Shown here piece by piece: positions 24,420 through 33,434 of a stretch of 64,000 nt of DNA. The stretch lies in assembly GCF_002288925.2 (NCBI RefSeq), contig NW_022098000.1:21427205-21491204 (forward strand), read 5' to 3'. Position numbers and translations under genes: made by a program. The first letter of the stretch is position 1. The number at the start of each line of letters is the position of its first letter. The notes under the pieces are model-generated. The model saw only the letters and a program-made list of their open reading frames with translations, did not search any database and was not told the origin of the DNA. The DNA comes from Delphinapterus leucas. Its lineage: Eukaryota; Chordata; Mammalia; Artiodactyla; Monodontidae.

Positions 24420-25255
24420 GCGGGGCGGCAACAAAAGAAAGGAGAACAATAACAAAGTAAAAAATATAATTAGACTAGGAAACTAACAGATATGTTAGAA
24501 AGAATATAAAAATAAAAATATAGATGAAACAACAACCAGAAGATAAAACAGAACCACAATAGTAAAAAAGAGGAGGATAAAATTTTTTTTAAAAAAAGGT
24601 GGAAAAGGCCTTGGCTGTGGAGGGCAGGGCCTAAACAGGAGTGGGGTTTGGGTGGGGTGGGCAGGGCCTATGCTTAGGACCCACAGGGCTGGAAAAGGTC
24701 CTGGAGGCTGTTGGGGGTGGGGCTTAGGCTCAACAGAGGGGGCCCAGGCGTCCCTCCTGCCTCCAGTCTCAGAGGACAGGGGACCCCACCTGGGAGCCCA
24801 GTAGGCTTCCTGGGCTCGAGTGGGTGGGGCAGACACCCACTGGTCCTGGAGGGTCTCTCCCACCTGCCTCTCCTGTTCTCCCCCTACACCCCCAGGGCCA
24901 CCTTGGCCTGCAGGGGTCCTCTGAGGGCGTAGGACCTGGCCTGAGAGTTGGGCAGACTTCCCTGGCCCATTGGGCAGGGGAAATGCTGGGTGCCCTCCCC
25001 ACCGATCTGAGCCCCTGAGGGTGCCTCCAGGTGTGCGAACCCCTCCCCCCTCCTCAGCCGCCTCTCAGGGGCTCTGGTCCTGTCTGGCCTCCACTTCTCC
25101 TCCCCACTCAGTCCCCTGATGTCCTACCAGTTCGCTTGGGGGTTCTTCCTGTCTCCTTGGGCATCAAGGTCCCCCACCAGCGTCCAGCAGGCACCCTAGT
25201 TGTGGGGAGACAGAAACTCTGTGTCTTCCCACACCGCCATCTTGACTCCGCCCCC
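24420..25255 (-). promoter_or_regulatory. LINE-1 5' UTR with internal promoter and YY1-type site
   Basis: A GC-rich block, unlike the AT-rich intron around it. Its first bases on the minus strand contain the YY1-type motif CAAGATGGCGG (plus positions 25234-25244). In known L1s this motif places the transcription start at the element's first base. L1 5' UTRs often also fire in the antisense direction, which here would be toward EFHC1 exons 10-11. That activity is inferred. Confidence 0.65.
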
Positions 25256-25873
25256 AGTTTCATTCTTTTGCATGTGGATATCCAGTTTTCCCAGCACCAT
25301 TTACTGAAGTCTATCCTTTCTCCATTGTGTATTCTTGGCACCCTTGTTAAAGATTAGTTGACCATATATGTGTGGGCTTATTTCTGGGCTCTCTGTTCTA
25401 TTCCTTTGGTCTATGTGTCTGTTTTTATAGCAGTTCCATACTGATTTGCTTACTATAGCTTTGTAATACAGTTGGAAATCAGGAAGTGTGATGTCTCCAG
25501 CTTTGTTCTTCTTTCTCAGTATTGCTTTGGCTATTTGGGTTTTTATTTTGTTTTTCGTAGTTCCATATGAATTTTAGGATTTTTTTTCTATTTCTGTGAA
25601 AAATGCCATTGGAATCTTGGTGGGGATTGCATTGAATCTATAGATGGCTTTGCATAGTATGAACATTTTAACAGTGTTAATTCTTCCAATTCAAGAATAC
25701 AAAATATCTTTCCATTTGCCTTCTTCGGTTTCTTTGATCAATGTCTTACAGTTTTCAATGTATAGGCCTTTCACCTTCTTGGTTAAATTTATTACTAAGT
25801 AATTTTTAAAAAGCTATTGTAAATGAAATCATTTTCTTAATTTTTCTTTCGATAGTTCATTGTCAGTATATAG

Positions 25874-26212
25874 AAAAGCAACTAATTTTTAAATAAATTT
25901 TATTTATTTTATTTTGGGCTGCATTGGGTCTTTGTTGCTGCGCATGGGCTTTAGTTGCAGCGAGTGGGGGCTACTCTGTTGCGGTGCACGGGCTTCTCAT
26001 TGCAGTGGCTTCTCTTGTTGCAGAGCATGGGCTCTAAGTGCGTGGGCTCCAGTAGTTGTGGCACACAGGCTCAGTAGTTGTGGCGCACAGGCTTTGTTGC
26101 TCTGCGGCATGTGGGATCCTCCCGGACCAGGGCTCGAACCCATGTCCCCTGCACTGGCAGGTGGATTCTTAACTACTGTGCCACCAGGGAAGTTCAAAAG
26201 CAACTAATTTTT
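25874..26212 (-). repeat. Long CHR-type SINE with perfect 17-bp duplication
   Basis: Perfect direct repeats aaaagcaactaattttt (25874-25890 and 26196-26212) flank a reverse SINE with 'gggctgcattgggtctttg' and the reversed head 'gccaccagggaagtt'. It is inserted in the older L1. Confidence 0.95.
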
Positions 26213-27448
26213 GTATGTTGGTTTTGTATACTGAATTTGTTGATTACTTCTAACAGTTTTTTGGTAGTCTTTAGCATTTTCTAAAGGCTAATATACGGTA
26301 TTAAGATCATGTCATCTGGAAACAAAGTTTTACTTCCTCCTTTCCTATTTGGATGCCTTTCATTTCTTTTTCTTGCCTAATTTCTCTGGCTAGGTCTGTG
26401 TTGAATAGAAGTGGCAAGAGTAGGTATCTTTGTCTTGTTCCTGATCTTACAGAGTGGGCATCATTGTCTTGTTCACTACTGGGTATGAAGTTAGCTGGGG
26501 GCTTGTCATGTGTGGCCTTTATAACATTGAGGTACATTCTTTCTATACCTAACTTGTTGAGAGTTTTCATCATGAAAGAATGTTGAATTTTGTCAGATGC
26601 TTTTTCTGTATTTATTGAGATGATCATACGATTTTTATTCTTCATTCTGTTAATGTGGTGTATTGATTTGTGTATGTTGAATCATCCTTGCATGGTAAGG
26701 ATAAATCCCACTTGATCATGATGTACGATCCTTTTAATGTGCTGTTGAATTCAGTATGCTACTGTTTTGTTGAGGACTTTTGTGTTCACCAGGGATATTG
26801 GTCTGTAATTTTCTTTTCTTGTAGTGTCCTTGTTTGGTGTTGATGTCAAAGTAATGCTGGCCTTGTAGTATGAATTTGGGATGGGAGTGTTTCCTCCTCT
26901 TCAGTTTTTTGGAGGAATTTGAGAAGGATTGGTATTAATTCTTTAAATGTTTGGTACAATTCACCATGAAACTGTCTGGTCCTGGGCTTTTCTTTGTTGG
27001 GAGGTTTTTGACTACTGATTAAATCTCCTTACTTGTTATTGGTCTGTTCGGATTTTCTACTTCTTCATGATTCAGGCTTGGTAGGTTGTATGTTTCCAGG
27101 AATTTATCCATTTCTTCCAGGTTATCCAGTCTGTTGATGTGTACTTGTTCATGGTAGCCTCTTCCAACCCTTTATATTTCTGTGGTATTAGTTGTAATGT
27201 CTCCTCTCATTTCTGACTTTAAGTCTTTTCTCTTTTTTTAAAAATTGGTCAAGCTAAAAGTTGGTCAGTTTTGTTTATCTTTTTTTAAAAAACAGCTCTT
27301 AGTTTCACTGATCTTTTCTATACTTTTTCTAGTCTCTCTTTATATCTGCTCTGATCTTTATTATTTCCTTTCTTCTGCTAACTTCAGGCTTAGTTTTTTC
27401 TTTTTCTAGTTCCTTGAGGTATAAACTAGGTTGTTTATGTGAGATCTT

Positions 27449-27592
27449 TCTTTTTTCTATTATTTATTTATTTTGCCTGCACCATGCAGCTTGCAGGATC
27501 TTTGGTCCCCCACCAGCGATTGAACCCAGGCCACAGCAGTGAAAGCACCAAGTCCTAACCACTGGTCCGCCAGGGAACTCCCTCTTTTTTCT
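27449..27592 (-). repeat. Short CHR-type SINE inside older L1
   Basis: A ~125-bp reverse SINE ('gcctgcaccatgcagcttgc' to 'ccgccagggaactccc') between direct repeats tcttttttct (27449-27458 and 27583-27592). Confidence 0.85.
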
Positions 27593-27668
27593 TAATGTAG
27601 GCATTTATTACTGTGAACTTCCCTCTTAGAACTGCTTTTGCTGCATCCCATAAATTTTGGTGTGTAGT

Positions 27669-27885
27669 ACAAGGGACCCTTGAATAACACAGGTTTGAAC
27701 TGTGTCATCTACTTATATGCACATTTTTTCAGTAAATATGTATTATACTACTACACAATCCTTAGTGCGTTGAATCTGCAGATCCAGTCAGCCCTCCGAA
27801 TATGTGGTTCCGTAAGTTATATGCAGATTTTTGACTGTGTGAAGGGTTGATGCCCCTAAACCCTGCTTTGTTCAAGGGTCAACTG
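27669..27885 (+). mobile_element. MER2-like (Tigger) DNA transposon
   Basis: The ends are inverted copies: GGACCCTTGAATAACAC at the left and TTCAAGGGTCAACTG at the right. The interior 'tttgaactgtgtcatctact' and 'acttatatgcacattttttc' match the MER2 nonautonomous Tigger family as I remember it. It splits the older L1. No transposase. Confidence 0.75.
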
Positions 27886-27942
27886 TATTTCCATTTTTGC
27901 TTCTAGATATTTTGTTTCCCTTTTGATCCTCTTTGATTTCTT

Positions 27943-28181
27943 CATCATACTACTATTTTTTTTTTTTTTTTTTTTTGTGGTACGCGGGCCTCTCACTGTT
28001 GTGGCCTCTCCCGTTGCGGAGCACAGGCTCCGGACGCGCAGGCTCAGCGGCCATGGCTCACGGGCCCAGCCGCTCCGCAGCATGTGGGATCTTCCCGGAC
28101 CAGGGCACGAACCCGTGTTCCCTGCATCGGCAGGCGGACTCTCAACCACTGCGCCACCAGGGAAGTCCCCATCATACTACT
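27943..28181 (-). repeat. CHR-2-like SINE with 12-bp duplication
   Basis: The reverse SINE (27955-28169) lies between perfect direct repeats catcatactact (27943-27954 and 28170-28181). Its tail is an 18-19 nt T run and the body is little diverged from other copies in the window. Confidence 0.94.
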
Positions 28182-28527
28182 TTTAAGTCTGTTTCTAAAA
28201 CATTTATTTTTAGATTCTGTAACATAGATGATGACAATCATGTGACTCCCACAAACACCAGACTTGGGGGTGGTAGTGGTGGTAGATTTGGCTCTTTGCA
28301 GGGATTTAATAGATGGCAGCAAGGGAGGCTGAGCCTAGTCAGGGTTCCTGCCGTGAGCTCAGCCATCTGCCAGCCCCTGCAGGCAAGTGTTCAGTTATTG
28401 ATCGGCTCAGCATCAGAGCTGTTTGTCGTCAGATGCTTCCCCCAACTTCACCAAGTGAGAACTTCGGTCACTGAGGTAAGACCATTCGAGAATAAATACC
28501 ACATCCATCCATCTCCTCTCTCCACAG
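28182..28527 (+). other. EFHC1: End of EFHC1 intron 9
   Basis: No clear repeat beyond ~28200. It ends in CTCTCTCCACAG (28516-28527), the exon 10 acceptor. Confidence 0.6.
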
Positions 28528-28738
28528 CCAGCAAATGGAAGAGGACCCAGGCGTGCAGGAACTGGAGGCCCTGATAGACACGATCCAGAGGCAAGGGAAA
28601 GATCGCCCGTGCAGGGACAACATCCGCAAGATGTTTCAAATTTATGACAAGGAAGCTTCAGGACATGTGGACAGGGAGACGTTCTTTAAAATCTGTGACT
28701 CTTTTCACCTCCCAGTTGATGATTCCTTGGTTAAGGAG
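28528..28738 (+). CDS. EFHC1: EFHC1 exon 10 (EF-hand exon)
   Basis: One base completes the split Asn codon, then 70 codons follow: [20 protein letters not shown] through DDSLVKE, equivalent to human 548-617. The EF-hand lies at [20 protein letters not shown] followed by ETFFKICD. The 12-residue loop [12 protein letters not shown] has Asp1, Glu3, Ser5 and Gly6 but Thr at position 12 where a calcium-binding loop has Glu or Asp. Human EFHC1 also lacks an acidic residue there. Acceptor CCACAG|CC, donor GAG|GTGAGT, phase 0. Confidence 0.96.
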
Positions 28739-30141
28739 GTGAGTAGGAGTTCCTGTTCGGGGTTGATTGCAGAGGCTGGGCACCGCTCACTCGTTCCCAA
28801 AGGCAGTTGCATTTGTATTTCATTTTAACTGGGGAAGACTTGGGGTGTTCACATCAGATCTGCTGTTTGGTCCTGATTATGGCATTTGCCCTTGAGTCTG
28901 GCATTGGCATCCTTTCCTAACTGCTGCTGTAGGGCATCTCTTTAAGTGGGCAGGGGCCAGACAGCACAGAGCGGCCAGTGAACCATGTCAGGGCTAAAGG
29001 AGGGTGGCTGCCAAGGGCAGATTGAAAAGGTGGACTGAGCAGGATGGTGGGAGCCTTTGACACCTTCACAGCCTACGTTAGCCCATCAGTAGGGCTGGCG
29101 TGGGAGAGGGCGTGACTGCTGCCCTGGACAGCAGCATCCGCCAGTAGGGGGTCCGTGGTCAGCTGCCAGTGGAGGGATGACATGGACGATCTCCTCCGAG
29201 AGTTTCCATGAGGGAGCTGAAGAGGGCATTTCATACCTCTTTTTCGTTATAAACCCCTTTGACCAGGGTTCCCCTAGAAGTCGGGACAAACTTTCTCGCA
29301 CCGTTGCCAACGATGGTGGCTAATGTTATTGAGACATTCTCACTGATGAAGAACATTGTGATGCTGTAGTCCTTCTTAATGATACATTAGGAAAAAGGGA
29401 TGTTTGGAAGTTAGGTGTCATTTAGGGAAGCCTTCTGTTTGGGGCCAGTGTGACTAGGTTGGAGATGAGGGTTTTTCAGATGGGAACATTAGCAAGAAGT
29501 GAGGGAGGCAGGTAGAAGGATAACAGTTCAAGTGGGCCAAATGCCCATCTAGCTTCCCAAGTCTCAGGCTGACAGCACACCCAGCCTTCGATTTCTAAGT
29601 CATTTGTGCTATCTGTGACCTGACCTGGGAGAGAGGAGCTGCAGTCAGGGGAGGTGGGACAGGGAAAGCAGGGGCGGGATGGATTTGCACATGTCCTTAA
29701 AGTAGCCACAGCAGATCAGTGTGTTTACTGCCACTCACAGGTGTTTCAGGGGACTTGGTTTGAGCAGTGACATGACTAGATTTTTCTGTTAGGCTGTGAT
29801 AGCAGCAACCTCTGCTATTCTAAGTCTTACTCTGTGCTGACTGGATGGACAGTCTTGTAATTGAATAAAGAACAGAAATGCCTCGGGAATGACAGTGCTC
29901 TTACAAATGTCAAACCTGAAACCTTGGGCAGGCCATTTACTCCATCTGAGCTTTGATTTCGTGAAGATGGGGATACTCTGACCTACCTTCCCGGTTTACA
30001 GGATCATTTCAGAATCAGCCAAGGATATATAAAAAGCCTGAGCTGGTTTACAAAGGCAGGGACAGGCACTAAAGAGCGCTGTGCAGCTGAGCTGAAGGCA
30101 GCCCATCTGTCTCTCACGGGCTCCCCTTCTCTCTCCCGCAG
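28739..30141 (+). other. EFHC1: EFHC1 intron 10
   Basis: A 1.4-kb intron from GTGAGT to CTCTCCCGCAG. I see no SINE, LINE or DNA transposon. A weakly MIR-like stretch may lie near 29900-30000 ('ctgagctttgatttcgtgaa'). Confidence 0.6.
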
Positions 30142-30213
30142 CTCATCAGGATGTGCTCTCACGGAGAAGACAAGATTGACTACTATAACTTCGTCCGTGC
30201 TTTCTCCAACTGA
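30142..30213 (+). CDS. EFHC1: EFHC1 exon 11 (terminal coding exon)
   Basis: Encodes [20 protein letters not shown] then FSN and a TGA stop at 30211-30213, equivalent to human residues 618-640. Together with the preceding exons it gives a C-terminus of exactly the human length. This segment is the second half of the EF-hand-pair region ([13 protein letters not shown]). No disabling change. Confidence 0.97.
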   Translation, partial: LIRMCSHGEDKIDYYNFVRAFSN

Positions 30214-30365
30214 CCTGCTGAGGACAGAAAGCACAGTATTTTGAGGTTGGGCCTACGTATACCTGTACTCTTCATAGAGGCATTTACAGAGCTCTTGAAA
30301 TTATATTTCCTTTTTGGTTCTTTTACCACTGAAGTCTAAATTAAATTGGATCTTGTAGGAGCTAA
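30214..30365 (+). other. EFHC1: EFHC1 3' UTR (minimal)
   Basis: Sequence between the stop codon and the likely cleavage site ~15-20 nt past ATTAAA at 30340-30345. Longer isoforms cannot be excluded. Confidence 0.6.
30340..30345 (+). terminator. EFHC1: Candidate EFHC1 poly(A) signal ATTAAA
   Basis: ATTAAA 127 nt after the EFHC1 stop codon, followed by a GT-rich stretch (about 30355-30375) that could serve as the downstream element. Confidence 0.55.
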
Positions 30366-30404
30366 GGTTGGTGCCTTATTTAGGGAGGGGAGATAGGGGT
30401 GTTG

Positions 30405-30874
30405 TGATGGTTAATTTTATGTGTCAACTTGAGATATGGGGTGCCTGGACATTTCTGGGTGTGTCTGTGAGGCCGTTTCTGGATGAGGTTAATATTTGAG
30501 TTGGTGGATGGAGTAAAGCAGATGGCCCTCTCCAATGTGGGTGGGCCCCACCCATTCCATTAAAGGCTTGAATAGAACAAAAAGGCTGACCTTTCCCTAA
30601 TGAGAGAGGATTCCTTCGGCCTGCTTTGACATCGGCTTTTTCCTGCTTTTGGACTCAAACTGAGACATTGGCTCTTCTGGGGCTCCAGCCCGCTGGCCTT
30701 CAGACAGGAACTACTCCGTCAGCCCTCAAAGGCCTCCAGGTCTCTGGCTACAGATACTGGAGCTTGTCAGCTTCCTCGGTTACAGGAGCCAATTCCTTAA
30801 TCGTCAGTCTCTTTCTCTCTATATATACAGCCTATCGGTTCTGCTTCTCTGGAGAAAGAACCCTGACTAATGCA
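30405..30874 (+). mobile_element. Solo ERVL-type LTR (MLT2-like)
   Basis: A ~470-bp LTR with TG...CA ends, starting TGATGGTTAATTTTATGTGT and ending CTGACTAATGCA. The segments 'gaatagaacaaaaaggctga' and 'tcggttctgcttctctggag' are typical of the MLT2 group. No clean target duplication is visible and there is no internal retroviral region. ORFs read through it are not genes. Confidence 0.8.
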
Positions 30875-31017
30875 GGAGGAGGATGCATAGAATTTGCTCA
30901 GACAGACATCAGGTCGGGTGTGGTGCTGCAGACAGTGCTGCCCGCCACGCCCCGCCGGGAAGTAGAGGCCATGTTTTCCAATTGCAGTTCTAGGCCCATT
31001 AGTAGGCCTGCACTTTA

Positions 31018-31322
31018 TTTCATTTTATTATTTATTTATTTAAATTTATTTTTGGCTGTGTTGGGTCTTTGTTGCTGCGTGCGGGCTTTCTCTAGTTGCG
31101 GCGAGCGGGAGCTACTCTTCGTTGTGGTGCGTGAGCTTCTCACTGCAGTGGCTTCTCTTGTTGTGGAGCACGGGCTCTAGGCACGCGGGCTCAGTAGTTG
31201 TGGCTCACAGGCTCTAGAGCGCAGGCTCAGTAGTTGTGGTGCACGGGCTTAGTTGCTTTGCGGCATGTGGGATGTTCCCGGACCAGGGCTCGAACCCATG
31301 TCCCCTGCATTGGCAGGCAGAC
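31018..31322 (-). repeat. Long CHR-type SINE, reverse, head missing
   Basis: Runs from the A/T tail and 'tggctgtgttgggtctttgt' to 'cattggcaggcag', then stops about 30 bp short of the usual 'ccaccagggaag' head. A perfect hairpin starts exactly at the break (31321-31350). Confidence 0.9.
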
Positions 31323-31350
31323 ACTGTGATAATAGGAAATATCACAGTGT
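31321..31350. repeat. Perfect 11-bp inverted repeat at truncated SINE end
   Basis: The left arm acactgtgata (31321-31331) and right arm tatcacagtgt (31340-31350) pair perfectly around an 8-nt loop. It lies at the point where the SINE head should continue. Confidence 0.85.
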
Positions 31351-32282
31351 GGTACACTGATTTGTTTCATGAAACTTTTGTTTTAAATGAGTGTGTATTT
31401 ACTGGGTCATGATGTAAAACATTTCTTTATGTGGGCTGTAGTTAAAAAAAAAAAAAATTGACTGCTTTTAGAGAGCCTGGCCTCAAGATAGGCAGAAAAG
31501 ACTAGTAGCAGCTACTGGTTATCGACTGAGCTCTGATGGACTTTTCAGAAGCAGGGCTGCTCCTTAGCTGACGTCAGCCACCAACTTCATCTTTATAAAT
31601 GCTGTCTCTGATTCCTTCCTACCTGTACTCTGTCTGTACCACCAGGGGCCTGAAAATACCATCTAATTAGAGTGTATCAAGCCCGTATCTGTAGGCTTTA
31701 GGGGTACCTGAGAAGATGTCTCTAGATGTTTCCAGAAAATCAAGGGTCACTTGGGTGAGTGACTCGCCTGCTGGTGAAGGAGCACGAGCATGTTCCTATA
31801 AGAAATTATTGAGTGCTTTATTTGAACCATGAACTTAGCATTTACTATCCCTAAATCTTAGACAACCACCATTCCCTGTGAAAACAAGCAAACCAGCCAG
31901 CCGACACACCCCCAAAATGCTGAGCCCAGATAAGCAAGCAGGCTCAGAAAGGCCGACTGCCCAAGGTCACCAGCTTCTCCGGCTGAGCCGCTTGCTCTCC
32001 GTTGGCACCGTGCCTTTGCCTCAGGTACATGGTTCCTGTTGGGTCCTCATAGCCCGTGCCTGTCCTCAACTAACTGCACTCATCTCCTAAGCTCTCTCTG
32101 GAGATGGTTTTGGAAAAACAGCAGACAGCCATGGGCAACAGGCCATCTGATGCCAGCAGTGTCCTGTGCCGACTGCTGGTACCAACACTCAGACAGCATC
32201 TATTCAGCACCTACACTGACATCTGGTGGCTTTTACACACAGACTTAGCCCCATCCTCTCCTAGCCAAGTGACACCATAACA
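31351..32282. other. EFHC1-TRAM2 intergenic stretch
   Basis: No gene and no clear young repeat. Confidence 0.5.
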
Positions 32283-32885
32283 CAGTCGTCCCCCTTATCC
32301 ACTCTTTCACTTTCCAGTTTTAGTTAAACATGGTCAGCCATGGTCTGGAAATATTAAATGGAACGCTCCAGAAATAATTCTTAAGTTTTAAACTGTGTGC
32401 CATTCTGAGTAGCGTGATGAGATCTTGCGCCCTCCCACTTCGTCCCTCCCGGGATCCCCAGCTGTCGGCATTGTCAGGGCTCAGTGATCCACGGTCACCT
32501 GGAGCAAGTGATCCTCTCCTGACACGTCATCAGAAGGCCAGTAGAGCCCAGCACTCCACCACAGCGTCTGCATCATCCAGCTCACGCCACCTTGTCACTC
32601 GGGCACTCAGTCACCTCACATCGTAAGAAGAAGGGTGAGTGCAGCTCAGTAAGATGTTTTTAGAGACCACATTCACATAACTTTCATTATGGTATATGGT
32701 TATAATTGTTCTATTTTATTATCATTGTTAGAATCTCTTACTGTGCCTAACTTATAGACTTCATCATAGGTAGGTATGTGTAGGAAAAAACATAGCATAT
32801 TTAGGGCCCAGAACTCTCTGGGGTTTCAGGCATCCACTGGGGGGGGGGTCTCGGAACATATTCCCATGGATGATGGGGGCAGTCG
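32283..32885. mobile_element. Tigger/pogo-type DNA transposon relic
   Basis: The left end CAGTCGTCCCCCTTATCC and the right end around 32866-32885 ('catggatgatgggggcagtc') are diverged inverted termini. The interior 'gttctgagtagcgtgatgag' is characteristic of Tigger elements. A run of ten G's sits near 32840-32850. No transposase frame survives. Confidence 0.8.
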
Positions 32886-33409
32886 TACGGCAGGCATCAG
32901 GCACAGTGCGCCTCCTTGTGGCGCTTCCTGCCCACACACCCCGTGTCACCACACTCCTTTCCATGTTCACACTTCCCTGTTACAGACACCAATAAAAATG
33001 AGGCTTATTACTACCCACCACTCAATGTAACTGACTCCTTCTCCGTCCTTAATTCCAACTCCCTAACTCACATGACCACAACGAACAAATGTACGCAAGA
33101 AATGACAGTGAAAAATGTTAGAAATGAGGCTGAAATTGATGCAAACTCGTTCTTCATATAAAAGCAAATGTGAGCAATACAAACAAGACTAGTTGATGCA
33201 AAGTCTTGCAAAAAATAAAGTTGCCAGCGATATCATTATTTTAAAGCGCTCTTATCCTTTTCAGTCTTCAGGGGAGAAACATACTCTAATCAATTCCCAG
33301 ATAGCCATCTAAGAGGTGGAATAAAATAATGCTTGCAACTTAAAAAAAAAAAAGCAAATGTGAGCATCCAGATAAAAAGGAATAGAAGGAATTATACCCG
33401 AGACAAGCA
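32886..33409. other. Intergenic stretch between the two 3' ends
   Basis: AT-rich sequence with an A-run at about 33341-33352. I recognise no gene or repeat. Confidence 0.45.
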
Positions 33410-33428
33410 GGCGAATAAGTCAAGGCCT

Positions 33429-33434
33429 TTTATT
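33429..33434 (-). terminator. TRAM2: Distal TRAM2 poly(A) signal AATAAA
   Basis: Minus-strand AATAAA (plus TTTATT). Cleavage would fall at about 33405-33418. Its distance from the stop codon (~5.0 kb) fits the long 3' UTR known for mammalian TRAM2. Confidence 0.65.

Larger units (their letters stand above)
18847..25255 (-). mobile_element. Nearly full-length younger LINE-1, antisense to EFHC1
   Basis: A complete-length L1 (about 6.2 kb without its SINE) runs on the minus strand. Its 5' end is at 25255 with GGGGGCGGAGTCAAGATGGC, then a GC-rich 5' UTR (about 24420-25255), ORF1 (24139-23256), ORF2 (about 23240-19230), a 3' UTR and an A-tail seen as T's at 18848-18859. The direct repeat agtttc lies at both edges (18841-18846 and 25256-25261), interrupting an older L1 exactly within 'gcagtttcattcttttgc'. 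Both ORFs are broken, so it cannot move by itself. L1s of this kind also supply the machinery that copies CHR SINEs. Confidence 0.93.
25256..27668 (-). mobile_element. Older LINE-1, 5' arm
   Basis: The continuation of the older L1 whose 3' arm ends at 18846. It reads in reverse through diverged ORF2 text, with remnants such as [20 protein letters not shown] near 26645-26580. Two SINEs sit in it (25874-26212 and 27449-27592). After the Tigger-like insert at 27669-27885, L1-like text resumes to about 28200. It has no intact frame. Confidence 0.82.

Noticed and set aside
27933..28574. ORF of 213 aa ending in EFHC1 exon 10
   Set aside because: Most of it is antisense SINE and intron; it enters exon 10 in a different frame from EFHC1 (reads [12 protein letters not shown]).
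30626..31180. ORF of 184 aa downstream of EFHC1
   Set aside because: It reads through an ERVL LTR and into a CHR SINE; neither encodes protein in this frame.
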